Positions 47,674-58,373 of a stretch of DNA of 64,000 nucleotides are shown here, piece after piece. The stretch is from Candidatus Bealeia paramacronuclearis. GTDB lineage: Bacteria; Pseudomonadota; Alphaproteobacteria; UBA9655. Numbering within the stretch: the first letter of the stretch is position 1; the number at the start of each line of letters is the position of its first letter. The notes under the pieces were generated by a model. It made no database searches. It worked only from the letters and a program-made list of their open reading frames with translations, and was not told the origin of the DNA. Where the stretch lies: assembly GCF_035607555.1 (NCBI RefSeq), contig NZ_JAVHWZ010000002.1:62001-126000 (forward strand). Reading direction: 5' to 3'. The translations under genes were made by a program, and so were the position numbers.

Positions 47674-48904
47674 AAGTTTTACCCTGTGTTGAGCGGAAAC
47701 ATAAGTCCCCACAACTTACTTGTCAAGGTGGGGAGAGAGGAGATTTTTCAGATGCTCAAACACGTTTAGCATGACGATGTAGAGTGTGTTATTTTTGAAA
47801 GCGTGTAATCTATATTGTGAATGAAAGTTGGGTGTAAATTCTCATAAATTTTCATCACTTACAAAACTCAAGGGGAGTAAGAATTGATTATGACAGCCCT
47901 AAAATTAAAGCCTGATTCCATATTTGATAAATTGGTCGATACAGTTCGCACCTCATTTGCATCTTCTGATTTTTATGGAGCCGTTCATCTTTTGGATGGA
48001 GACAAAACTGTCATTGAGAAAAGTAGAGGTTGGCAAGATTTTAAGATGACCTTGCCGATTTCTCCAGAGATGCTCTTTCCTGTGGCCTCTATTACGAAAA
48101 TTTTTACGGGCTTTCTTACTCTAAAATTATGGGAAGAGGGAAAATTTGATTTAGACGCCCCACTTCTTAAGATTTTTCCTAGCACTCACGGTTTTTGGGC
48201 CGGAGCCCCCCCTCCAAATTGGACGGAACGTGTGACACCTTATCACTGTTTGACGCATAGTTCTGGAATTCATTGCTATGCTGACACAAAAGCATTTTAT
48301 GAAGGAAAGGCCAGAAAAGATGATGTCTCCAGAAGAGCTGGCGCGATGGATATTTTCGATGCCTAAAGATTTTTCGGAAGGAAAGAAATTCTCCTATGGA
48401 AATTCAGGCGTCTCACTGATGGGAAGGCTTATTGAGGCATTTGAAAAGATGCATTTAAGTGATGCTTTTCAAAAACGAATTTGTGCTCCATTGCGCCTTA
48501 AAAATACGTTTCTTCCCGTGCAGGGAAGCCGTCAAAATCCAGGTGCAAAGCTTGAAAATTACGCTTATGGGTTTGGCGTTGATGATTACTTTGATCCTCA
48601 GGGTAAGCACATCCTCAAGCCATCATCCGATTGGACTTTTTCGGTCGCCTATGCCAGTTGGGGACTCATTTCAACAGTAGCTGATTTGGGAAAGTTTATG
48701 AGAGCATTAGTGCAAGAGAAGATTTGCAAAGAGGTGACATTAAAAAAAATGTTCACCCCTCTCCTCCAAAATTATGGCTGGGGCATCAATATACTGACTC
48801 AGAATAATGCCACAGTATTTTACCACAATGGTGGATTTGATGGCGTCAGTTCAACGCTCAGATATTATCCCGAAAGGGAAATGACCCTTGTTATTTTATC
48901 TTCA

Positions 48905-49988
48905 ACACGAGTTACGCAGTTTGCAGCAAAAGGGTGGGAATCTAAGCGAAAGACATGAGTTTTGTTATTTCTCTAGAGATATCATGCTTAATAACATCCC
49001 ACTGCTGCTGATAAAAAGAGAAGCCTCCAGCAAGTCGTCTTTTAAATCTTTGAATCCAAGCCGAAATGGCAAGAAATATATGATTTCTTTGGGCTCGTCC
49101 CGTGCGAGACTGACAGCGTTCAAGACCGCATGTTTGCTTTAATTCCCGATGATAAACTTCGATTTTCCAACGCGATTTCATGACCAGTTCAATATGATCA
49201 CGAGAGGGATTATCCCTATTGGTTCCGATATAATCCGTGCGACCGTTTTTGGCAACAAACCGGAAAACAGTAATCCATCCATATCCGCGTAAGTGAACTT
49301 TCAGTCCTTCATCTGGAATGTCCAGCTTTTCAAGAGTTTCTCCACGATTCACTTTCCTGTTTTTCTTCAACCCCATCACCCATGTCCAGCCTATGGATTC
49401 AATGGCCTTCAGATTATTCAAGCTCGAGTACCAAGCGTCTGCAACCACGTCATCCGGATTTATCCCTCTGTCTTGAGCCAGCTTTAACATTTCCCTGAAA
49501 TGGTCATTCTTGCTTTTGCCATCGCTGGCTTTATCATAAATACGATAATCAACAGGAATAGAGTCATGACTCCTCAGGCCATGCCATACCAAATTGACAA
49601 GACCTATCCCCGCAATAACATCATGGGCATTCCCAGAATACTGATAATGCACAAGCTCTATCTTCTCGCTCCGATTTTTATCCAAAATTGTATCGTCACA
49701 TACTAAAAAACAAGGTTCTTTCTTGTTAATAAGAGATTGAGTAAGATTCCACACTCCGCTCGGACGCAATGCACTAGAACTCAACCATCGATTGACGCTG
49801 TCATGCGACAATGGAATCGGTGACACCTCCGAAAGTGCCAACCCTGAATAGCGCACACTGCTGGCTTGTAAAAATGAACGATAAAGTGATTTTGTGCATT
49901 TGTGTCGAGACATCATTTCTTCTCATTTAATAAATATTCCCTCTCACCTTATCTCTTCTCTCTTCTCCTGCAAACTGCGTAACTCGTG
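48905..49988 (-). mobile_element. IS701-family insertion sequence, complete
   Basis: The element is 1084 bp. Inverted repeats of about 21 bp lie at both ends (left ACACGAGTTACGCAGTTTGC, right in reverse complement the same). A 4-bp target duplication TTCA lies at 48901-48904 and 49989-49992. Excision in silico restores the host reading frame, which confirms the borders. Confidence 0.88.
48942..49916 (-). CDS. IS701-family transposase
   Basis: The protein has 324 residues. The DDE_5 core is seen as FLVCDDTILDKNRSEKIELV, HYQYSGNAHDVIAGIGLVN, VVADAWYSSLNNLKAI and SRWKIEVYHRELKQTCGLER (the Glu). The frame is intact. IS701 transposases are often near 400 residues, so this one is a little short at the N-terminus. 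Confidence 0.88.
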   Translation of the reverse strand: MMSRHKCTKSLYRSFLQASSVRYSGLALSEVSPIPLSHDSVNRWLSSSALRPSGVWNLTQSLINKKEPCFLVCDDTILDKNRSEKIELVHYQYSGNAHDVIAGIGLVNLVWHGLRSHDSIPVDYRIYDKASDGKSKNDHFREMLKLAQDRGINPDDVVADAWYSSLNNLKAIESIGWTWVMGLKKNRKVNRGETLEKLDIPDEGLKVHLRGYGWITVFRFVAKNGRTDYIGTNRDNPSRDHIELVMKSRWKIEVYHRELKQTCGLERCQSRTGRAQRNHIFLAISAWIQRFKRRLAGGFSFYQQQWDVIKHDISREITKLMSFA

Positions 49989-50351
49989 TTCAAGCAATAT
50001 TGACTATGGTATTCTCAAAAACAGAATTTGGAAAGAGCAAGTAAAATCTCCTTATGAAACCGCTTCAGAAATTGAAGATCGATTATATCGAGAGAGCCCA
50101 CTTTTGCAAAAAATTGAAGATCAATTCTCTATCTATGCTCTTGCAGATAATCTTCAGCAAATTTTGATGGGAGCAACATAAACAAACGGGTAGGGGAGGG
50201 CTCTATCGGCTCCTATACAAAAATAGTGTTTTCCCTGTGAGCAAAATCTGTCCGTAAAGAACTTGCAGACTATTCAAAATAAATTTTCTTGAATTTTTGT
50301 TTTTTAAAATATATAAATATTTCATAATTTAACTTTAAATTAGTTTTTAAT

Positions 50352-51447
50352 ATGTATGCGGCCCAACTTTTAATAAAATTAATTATTGTTTTTCAAATGC
50401 TTTCAGGCGTGGCCCAAGCCGTGCGCCATAATCCTCCGTCAACTGAAGAAGACAGCAAAAAGCTTGCTTTACAATTTCCTGCAGTGGGCAGGTTGGATCA
50501 TTATATCGAACATAATGGGGAAAAAATTACCACCTATTACGGGACAGCAAGTCTGGTCAAAATTCCAAACTGTCCAGAGGAGCTTTTAGGTCGATTGATT
50601 CTTTCTAATAAACACGTCCTGGAAAAAATGTCTCAAAAAGAGACAAAGATGGACTTTGTTCTTGAGAAGGAGAGGGGGGGGGGGGGCGGTTTCCGTAGAG
50701 TTACAAGGATACTATCCCTTTCCTGATTTCCAAGTCAAATATTGTTGTGATTTGTTTTCAATGAGTTTACCTCGGGATATCGCTATCGGTGTGTTGAAAT
50801 CCCCTATTCAAAACATTGTACCTCTGCCCTTGTGCATGGAGCCGAGATATCCATTAGTTGAGAAAGACCTTGTCTTGACTGTGATTGGGTGTGGTCTTTT
50901 TGGACGTACGGACGCCGAATTTCTTTTGGCCTCAGATGGGCAAAAGAGAGCCTTTCAGTTTAAATCGGTAGAGTTTTTGGACTCTTCTCTGGCAGTCCCG
51001 CATTCCACAGGAGTTCCGATTCAGCGTTTTCGCAATGTGGGCACTATTCTTTCCTCCGAAGAGCGCCTTACAGGGGAAATTGAAATGGGAGATAGCGGGG
51101 GGCCCGTTATTATGACCTACAACAACTCTTCTCAGATTGTAGGTCTGGTTTCTGGTGGAAATGACCATAATATCCCTCCCAGTCAAAAGGATTCTTTACG
51201 GTATAAACATGGAAAACATTTCTTTTCCCATTTTTTGCCCTCGGCTTATCCGGTCCAGACGTGTTCTTGGGAGATGGAAAAATTATTACGGGGAAATGAT
51301 TTGGATTTATCCAGACATCATATTCCCTCTCGCCAACGCTCCCTTCCCATTACAGAGGTTTATGAATGGATCCCTGGGGCTTTCGATGTTTTCTCAAGTT
51401 CGTCTTTTCTCCAGAAGCTTCAAGGAATCTGCAAAAAGCGGGACTGA
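50352..51447 (+). pseudogene. Secreted trypsin-like serine protease interrupted at a run of 13 G (phase-variable candidate)
   Basis: The first frame (50352-50726) has a signal peptide (MYAAQLLIKLIIVFQMLSGV then AQAVRHNP) and the catalytic His in LILSNKHVLEKM. The second frame (in use from about 50687 to 51447) has the Asp in LPRDIAIGVLKSP and the nucleophile Ser in EMGDSGGPVIMT. The frames switch at G13 (50674-50686). With 12 G the reading becomes EKERGGGAVSVELQGYYPFP with no break, about 364 residues. With 13 G only an inactive 124-residue fragment is made. No ribosome binding site is evident before the ATG. If intact, it is a periplasmic or exported protease. Poly-G length variation is a known switching mechanism, but sequencing error in the run must be excluded. 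Confidence 0.8.
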
Positions 51448-51584
51448 TGAGGCTTTTATTGACAGATAAGCGTCTTGATATCCCTATCATTAGGACGCCA
51501 TACAATCGCTTCTATTTCGATGAAAAAAATCTATTATTTTTAAGTGAGAAAAAAGCATTTTAAGATTTTAATTGCCCAAAAGTG

Positions 51585-51613
51585 TTGACAATCTTGCGGG
51601 GATTTATTAAACA
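51585..51613 (+). promoter_or_regulatory. Probable promoter of groESL
   Basis: A perfect -35 (TTGACA, 51585-51590) lies 17 bases before a weak -10 (TAAACA, 51608-51613). The CIRCE operator overlaps the likely start site. Confidence 0.5.
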
Positions 51614-51614
51614 T

Positions 51615-51641
51615 TAAGCACTCTTGATAAGAGAGTGCTAA
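51615..51641 (+). promoter_or_regulatory. CIRCE operator (HrcA binding site)
   Basis: TAAGCACTC, nine bases, GAGTGCTAA: the inverted repeat matches the CIRCE consensus (TTAGCACTC-N9-GAGTGCTAA) with one change. It lies 40 bases before groES, so the operon is repressed by HrcA and released on heat shock. Confidence 0.9.
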
Positions 51642-51680
51642 TTTAAGAGCAACAGTCATTCTCAAAACAAAGGAGACATT

Positions 51681-51968
51681 ATGAAATTTAGACCCTTACA
51701 CGATCGCGTGCTTGTACGTCGTATCGAAGCTGAAGAAAAAACAGTCGGCGGAATTATCATTCCTGACTCAGCAAAAGAAAAACCCATGCAAGGCGAAATC
51801 GTCGCTGTTGGATCTGGGCACCGTCAAGAAGACGGAAAAGTCACTCCACTCGACGTGAAGTCTGGTGACAAAGTGCTTTTTGGCAAATGGTCCGGCACGG
51901 AAGTCAAGATTGGCGCAGAAGATCTTCTCGTCATGAAAGAGTCCGACATCATGGGAATCATGGAATAA
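51681..51968 (+). CDS. groS: Co-chaperonin GroES
   Basis: The protein has 95 residues: [40 protein letters not shown], and the C-terminal [12 protein letters not shown]. The mobile loop ([14 protein letters not shown]) is present. AAAGGAGA precedes the ATG. It forms the lid of the GroEL cage and is co-transcribed with groEL. Confidence 0.98.
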   Translation: MKFRPLHDRVLVRRIEAEEKTVGGIIIPDSAKEKPMQGEIVAVGSGHRQEDGKVTPLDVKSGDKVLFGKWSGTEVKIGAEDLLVMKESDIMGIME

Positions 51969-51979
51969 TTTTAATTTAA

Positions 51980-53638
<1,659 letters not shown>

Positions 53639-53665
53639 TCCATTTTCATATCCAAAAGCTTATCG

Positions 53666-53694
53666 AAAAGGCGGCCTTAGGGTCGCCTTTTTTT
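53666..53694 (+). terminator. Rho-independent terminator of groESL
   Basis: GGCGGCC (53670-53676) pairs with GGTCGCC (53681-53687) around TTAG, with four A before and seven T after. Nearly the same sequence recurs at 54541-54572. Confidence 0.9.
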
Positions 53695-53814
53695 GCATAG
53701 AAAATTTTCATAAAAATCAACTTAATGGGAGGTATAAAAGAAGTTAGAAGTGCAAGTAAGCTCCCTTTTTAGGGGGTGAAAATTAATAATTACAAACTGT
53801 TAGAGGTATTAATC

Positions 53815-54511
53815 ATGAAAAAAACATCTATGACTTTATTCCTGTCTTTGGTTGCCCTTTCTATCTCACCCAACCTTGAGGCAAAGAAAGACTATGCAAA
53901 AATGAATCTTGAAGATGCAAAGAATCTTATTACAGCTAAAAAAGCGACCTACGGCATACTTCGTGAGGATGTACAGGCTCTTTATTTTGCCCATTTGAAT
54001 GCCCTAAGCAATCATGGCGTTAGTCTAATACTGGATTACAAAGATGAAATGTTAATGGCTCTTACTGAAGTGCAATTGTTCTTAGCCAATCGGGAAAAAG
54101 CACAAGCCTTTAAACTTTCTCAACTTTCTCAACTTTCCAAAACAGGTGATCAAAAAGATGAAAAAGTAGATGAAAAAGTAGATGAAAACCCCTCAAGTCT
54201 AAAAAAAATCTCGTAAAACATGGGAAAGTCTTGCTCAACAAATCAATGAAGCCAGAAGGCGCTATCCTGATGCTGTTGGCTCTGTGCCGATTGAGGTTCC
54301 ACCATCAACTTTATTAAAATCATTTCAGGAATATAACTATACAGACCTTATAAAAAAATCCGATCGAAAAAATATTCTTGAGGGTACGTTGGTAAGATTA
54401 GGTGGTGCAACAAGCCTTGCAGACTACATTGTTAAAAAAAAATTAGTAAATGCTCAGATTCGTGATTCATTTTTATACCCCTCCAAAAATGAAACTGAAA
54501 AACCCAGTTAG
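53815..54511 (+). pseudogene. Small secreted protein, frameshifted at A8; paralogue of the next gene
   Basis: ATG 53815 follows AGAGGT and opens a signal peptide (MKKTSMTLFLSLVALSISPN then LEAKKDY). The first frame ends at 54216 soon after a run of eight A (54201-54208); the second runs to 54511. With seven A the reading goes on as SSLKKSRKTWESLAQQINEA with no stop, about 231 codons. That continuation (TWESLAQQINEARRRYP) aligns with KWTKLAQHVKLSQERFG in the gene at 54743, and the N-terminal parts align too, so the two are tandem paralogues. The mature part is helical with an unusual KVDEKVDE repeat before the A-run. Function is unknown. Confidence 0.7.
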
Positions 54512-54544
54512 AAAAACTCAGTTAGTAATTTAAATAGCCTATCG

Positions 54545-54572
54545 AAAAGGCGGCCTTAGGGTCGCCTTTTTT
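54545..54572 (+). terminator. Rho-independent terminator, near-copy of the groESL terminator
   Basis: GGCGGCC pairs with GGTCGCC around TTAG, with T6. The stretch TATCGAAAAGGCGGCCTTAG, continuing with GGTCGCC, is shared with the groESL terminator. Confidence 0.88.
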
Positions 54573-54742
54573 GTAGGTTTAATTATGGTCAAAAAATAAC
54601 CATTTAATATTTAAAAAAACATCCTATTATTTTTTAACCCATTGAACAGGCTTTCAAAGAGAGGGAGAGGTTAGACCCTCCTTAAGCCCTTAGACTGTGT
54701 TGAGGTCAATGGATAATTTTAATTGTAAAAGGAGTTATTATA

Positions 54743-55429
54743 ATGAAAGAAAAGTTAGGTGTAGTGATGTTTGCCCTTGCCATTTTATCTTCTGGGCAAA
54801 ATGCGCTCATCGCTGGGCATAAGGATTATCCTAATGATAATAGTGGAAAGAAAGCAATTGCTGCTAAATATACCCTCTACGCAGGATATGAAACCCAGGT
54901 TAATTTATTGACTGAATTTCATAAAAAAAGTAGTTTCTTCAACATTGAAGTGGATGAAACTTTAAACGCACTTACCGACCTGAAGACGTGGATAGGGATA
55001 AAGAAGGATGCTCAACTTAAAAAAGTAAAAAATACTCAGGGAGAAATAGTGGACGAGATGGTCCTCGTTGAGTCAAAAACTTCAGAAAAATGGACAAAAT
55101 TGGCACAACATGTGAAGCTTTCTCAAGAGCGATTTGGGGAATGTCTTCCTACAGAAAATACAGAGAATCTCATTTTTCTGGAAAAGACCCGACTCTCATC
55201 TTTCAATCTGGAGAATCAACAGGATATCAATCTAAATGATCTCACTCTTTTAGGATTTCTCAAAAAAAAAGTGACAAAGCTAATAAAGGTTAATGTAGAA
55301 AAAGATTTGAATTCAGAGATAGAGAAATTAGAAAGTCAGCTTTCTTTGTTGAAAGAAACAAAGATGCAGAAGGTGAATATTAGTATAGAAACTGCCATGA
55401 ATTCAATTAATCAATTTACAATTCCATAA
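54743..55429 (+). CDS. Small secreted protein, unknown, paralogue of the gene at 53815
   Basis: The protein has 228 residues. ATG follows AAAGGAG. The signal peptide is MKEKLGVVMFALAILSSGQN then ALIAGHKDYP. The mature part is helical: YETQVNLLTEFHKKSSFFNI, ETLNALTDLKTWIGIKKDAQ, KWTKLAQHVKLSQERFG, and a coiled coil at the end (DLNSEIEKLESQLSLLKETK). No family recognised. It has its own terminator. Confidence 0.6.
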   Translation: MKEKLGVVMFALAILSSGQNALIAGHKDYPNDNSGKKAIAAKYTLYAGYETQVNLLTEFHKKSSFFNIEVDETLNALTDLKTWIGIKKDAQLKKVKNTQGEIVDEMVLVESKTSEKWTKLAQHVKLSQERFGECLPTENTENLIFLEKTRLSSFNLENQQDINLNDLTLLGFLKKKVTKLIKVNVEKDLNSEIEKLESQLSLLKETKMQKVNISIETAMNSINQFTIP

Positions 55430-55456
55430 CCTTCTTCAAGGAAGATAAGTTTTTCC

Positions 55457-55484
55457 AAAAGGTGGCCTTCGGGCCGCCTTTTTT
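55457..55484 (+). terminator. Rho-independent terminator
   Basis: GGTGGCC pairs with GGCCGCC around TTCG (a stable tetraloop), followed by six T. It is related to, but not the same as, the two terminators upstream. Confidence 0.88.
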
Positions 55485-55614
55485 GTTAAGGGGAAATAAG
55501 TATTTAATGGAATCCTATAACGTGAAAAGTGAAGGGGATAACGCCTCGCACTTGACGCGATATCAAAAGCGATACACATTCTGGACCTCTCTTTTTTTAT
55601 ACGAGGATTGATCC

Positions 55615-56445
55615 ATGTTTATTGTTTTCCTTCATTATCAAGTGCCTCTTGATCAAGTTGATCTTCATATTGAGGCGCATCGGGGTTTTTTGAAAAAGTA
55701 TTATGACGAAGGAAAGTTCATTCTTTCAGGACCCCGCATTCCTCGAGAAAAGGGCGGCGTCATTGTGATGGATGCGTCTATTCGCGGACGGGTTGCTCAA
55801 ATTATGAGCGAGGATCCTTTTATCCAGCAGGGTATTGCTACTTATGAAATGGTTCCTTTTGAACCCACACGTTTTCATGAGTTTTTATCCCCTATTATTG
55901 AAAGGCGAAATCAGCATCAAATTGAAGTGGTTCCCTATGATCCCTCATGGCCCCACAGATTTGAAGAATTGGCCCGTGAACTCAAAGAAATCTTAGGCGA
56001 TAATTTGGTAGCAATACACCACATTGGAAGCACATCCGTGCTAGGTCTTTCTGCCAAACCTATAATTGATATCATTCCCGTTGTGAAAAATCTCGATCAG
56101 GTAGATGCAGTTTCGTCTCAATTTGAAGCCAGGGGTTACGAAGTCAAAGGCGAGCTCGGGATGATTTCAAGGCGTTTTTTTACAAAAAGTGATGCTTCTG
56201 GAAATCGTATGGCCAATGTGCATACCTGGTCTGAAGGATCCCCTGAAGTCGAACGTCATCTTATATTCTGCAACTATTTGAGGGCGCATCCTGATGTGGC
56301 TCAAGAGTATGCAAATTTAAAATTCAAACTGGCCGAAGCTTACCCCCATAATCGTGAGGGTTATACCGGAGGTAAGGGGGATTGGATCTCAAGCATTGTG
56401 GAGCGTGCCAAGCAAGAGCATGACAGAGAAAAAACTCCTTCATAA
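55615..56445 (+). CDS. YciI-like domain fused to a GrpB/UPF0157 domain
   Basis: The protein has 276 residues. The N-terminal 98 form a YciI-like ferredoxin fold (MFIVFLHYQVPLDQVDLHIE, HRGFLKKYYDEGKFILSGPR, with the active-site-type His). Residues about 100-270 form a GrpB family domain of nucleotidyltransferase fold: IEVVPYDPSWPHRFEELARE, AIHHIGSTSVLGLSAKPIID with the G-S-T-S and D-x-x motif, and YTGGKGDWISSIVERAK near the end. Both domains also exist as separate proteins; the fusion suggests a shared small-molecule pathway. GAGGATTG lies before the ATG. It converges with tlc. Confidence 0.85.
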   Translation: MFIVFLHYQVPLDQVDLHIEAHRGFLKKYYDEGKFILSGPRIPREKGGVIVMDASIRGRVAQIMSEDPFIQQGIATYEMVPFEPTRFHEFLSPIIERRNQHQIEVVPYDPSWPHRFEELARELKEILGDNLVAIHHIGSTSVLGLSAKPIIDIIPVVKNLDQVDAVSSQFEARGYEVKGELGMISRRFFTKSDASGNRMANVHTWSEGSPEVERHLIFCNYLRAHPDVAQEYANLKFKLAEAYPHNREGYTGGKGDWISSIVERAKQEHDREKTPS

Positions 56446-56481
56446 AGGAAATGAAATCCGTTGGTGTGATAATTCATAATT

Positions 56482-56516
56482 AAAAAAGGGTGAGGAATTT
56501 TCCTCACCCTTTTTTT
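56482..56516. terminator. Bidirectional Rho-independent terminator
   Basis: AAAAAAGGGTGAGGAA pairs with TTCCTCACCCTTTTTT. It is A-rich on one side and T-rich on the other, so it works for both the YciI-GrpB gene (+) and tlc (-). Confidence 0.92.
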
Positions 56517-56540
56517 CATTACGTCAAAAAACAGAAGGGA

Positions 56541-58076
56541 TTACTTTGTCTCCTCAGCCTCTTTCTCTTTAATCTTGCGATTGTAAAGGACGCTGAGGCT
56601 ACCTGCCGCCCACATCCACGCCAATGTGACAACAATCATGATGATCGCAACATAAGGCGCAATGGTGAGCTGAGTTCCAGCCGTTGCCAAAAGAAGGCCT
56701 TGTTGAATGAGCCCACCACCGGATTTACCGAGGCGACCACCGACCACGTCAACCGCAGCCTTACCTTTACTCTTCATTTCCGCATCAAGAGGAATGTAGG
56801 CCATTTCCTTCGTCGGATCAAAGAGGGAGTATTTTGTACCCTTACTCAAGATGTTTTGAGCACCACCCAAAAGCGCGGCTAAGAAGAGGGGGGCCAATCC
56901 AATCCAATCTACCATGAATCCAAGGGAGTCTTGGAAGATCACAAAGGCAAAGAAAAGGATACCTGTGATTCCAATCACAATTGGTGTTGAGATGGCGGCC
57001 GTTAACCAACCGAATTTGCGGACAACACCTTTACACATCAAAATGATGGTCATTGTGGCAACACCCGTCCAAGAAGAAATATCGCCCGTGAAAGCACTGT
57101 AATCTTTTGGATTTGGGTAAAGCGCACGAACTTGGCTTTTCCAGGTCACTTCCACAAGGTTAATGGAAATACCATAGGCCAAAACGAGAAGGGCAATGAA
57201 TCCCAAATAAGGCGAGGACAAAATATATTTAAAGCTCTCACCCACGGACATTTTAGGCTTGCTTTTCTTAGGGGATTTGCTTTCTTCTTTGACTTGGTCA
57301 TAGTAGAAAGGATCCGTCAAAACATTGCGGTTCATCCAATAATAAATGGCCATAATCATGAGTCCTGCAAACACCACCATGGAGATGATATAATATTGAG
57401 GGGTTTGCCAGCTATCAACATCACCCGGACGGATATGCTCCATTTTGGCGAAGAATTTTGTCAGTTGCCCCGCAAAAATCAAAGAGACGTTCGCAATTAA
57501 TCCAAACATGGAATAAAAACGCTTAGCTTCATTGGTGCGTGTAATGTCGTTTGCAAACTGCCAGAACATTAATGTGAGAACGACTGAGCCCCACATTTCG
57601 GCCATGATGTAGAAAATCGCATAGCTCCATACACCCCAAATGGCGATGAAGTACTTAAGATTTTGAAACTCTGACATCAAAACTTGGATGTGCTGAGGGT
57701 CGGGATGCAGCATGGCTTTATTAGGATAAACAAAGAACGCAAAAGCCGCAAAGAAAATCAAAAATGGCGCAATGATCGCATAAAACAAGTTTTCCTTTGA
57801 AAGGACGTTACTTAATTTAGCATAGATGATCACAAAGAGAATTGAAACTGGCGTCACACCCCAGAATTTCAAAAAGCTAATCACTTCCGCACCGGCAGCA
57901 GGAACAACAAGTGAGTCTTTCACATTTCGTAAAACTGTGTAGTTAAACAAAACGAAGAACATGATGAAGCACATGGGTAAGAATTTTTTCATCTCATACC
58001 CATGAATCGGCCAAATGGCCTCTCTGATTTTACCGAATGAGGGCTCTTGTTGAGCCGCAGCGGAAGTCTTTGACAT
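56541..58076 (-). CDS. tlc: ATP/ADP translocase (NTT family)
   Basis: The protein has 511 residues. ATG 58076 has GAGG 9 bases before it; the upstream in-frame start (58151) lacks one. About 12 transmembrane helices. Family hallmarks: FFVLFNYTVLRNVKDSLVV, IPLDAEMKSKGKAAVDVVGG, RLGKSGGGLIQQGLLL and WGSVVLTLMFWQFANDITR. The protein exchanges host ATP for bacterial ADP and occurs in Rickettsiales, Holosporales, Chlamydiae and plastids, all intracellular. Holosporales often have several copies with different nucleotide choice; this one could transport ATP or other nucleotides. Confidence 0.96.
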   Translation of the reverse strand: MSKTSAAAQQEPSFGKIREAIWPIHGYEMKKFLPMCFIMFFVLFNYTVLRNVKDSLVVPAAGAEVISFLKFWGVTPVSILFVIIYAKLSNVLSKENLFYAIIAPFLIFFAAFAFFVYPNKAMLHPDPQHIQVLMSEFQNLKYFIAIWGVWSYAIFYIMAEMWGSVVLTLMFWQFANDITRTNEAKRFYSMFGLIANVSLIFAGQLTKFFAKMEHIRPGDVDSWQTPQYYIISMVVFAGLMIMAIYYWMNRNVLTDPFYYDQVKEESKSPKKSKPKMSVGESFKYILSSPYLGFIALLVLAYGISINLVEVTWKSQVRALYPNPKDYSAFTGDISSWTGVATMTIILMCKGVVRKFGWLTAAISTPIVIGITGILFFAFVIFQDSLGFMVDWIGLAPLFLAALLGGAQNILSKGTKYSLFDPTKEMAYIPLDAEMKSKGKAAVDVVGGRLGKSGGGLIQQGLLLATAGTQLTIAPYVAIIMIVVTLAWMWAAGSLSVLYNRKIKEKEAEETK

Positions 58077-58373
58077 TTTTGATTCCTCAACCCTTTCTTG
58101 TTGTCGACAAATGTTTAACCAACAATCGACAGAAAATAACAAAAACACCACGAAAGATAGGAATAAATCAAATTAAAACTTAAACCAACACATCATGATG
58201 TTAAGAATTAGAAAACACTAACTAATTCCATGCTGGCATTATCATTTAACCAGTGAAAATTCAACCCTCATTTTTGCATATCTGCTTCGCATTTATGTGA
58301 GGTATACTACTCTAAAAAGATCTGCGTGCCAAGCCTTAGGATTTATTTGGCCTATTAACAAAATAATTGAATA

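Larger units (their letters stand above)
47884..50181 (+). pseudogene. Beta-lactamase-family serine hydrolase, broken by a frameshift and an IS701 insertion
   Basis: Three pieces: 47884 to about 48320, about 48320 to 48904, and 49993-50181 beyond the IS. Active-site motifs are visible: PVASITKIF (S-x-x-K), SYGNSG (Y-x-N), HNGG near the end. The first two pieces join by a frameshift near 48310-48330 (about AFYEGKA to EKMMSPEELARW). Removing the IS701 element and one TTCA gives a continuous ILSSSNIDYG reading and a normal C-terminus (...LADNLQQILMGAT). The intact protein would be a cytosolic class C/EstB/PBP4*-like hydrolase without a signal peptide. The start is TTG 47884 (GGGGAG, 6 bases) or ATG 47890. 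Confidence 0.85.

Noticed and set aside
48901-49994. Host palindrome flanking the transposase
   Set aside because: The 26-base inverted match at both sides is explained as IS701 terminal repeats; the TTCA duplication and restored reading frame confirm it.
51366-51563. Small ORF at the 3' end of the protease gene
   Set aside because: It overlaps the protease C-terminus in another frame and has no start signal.
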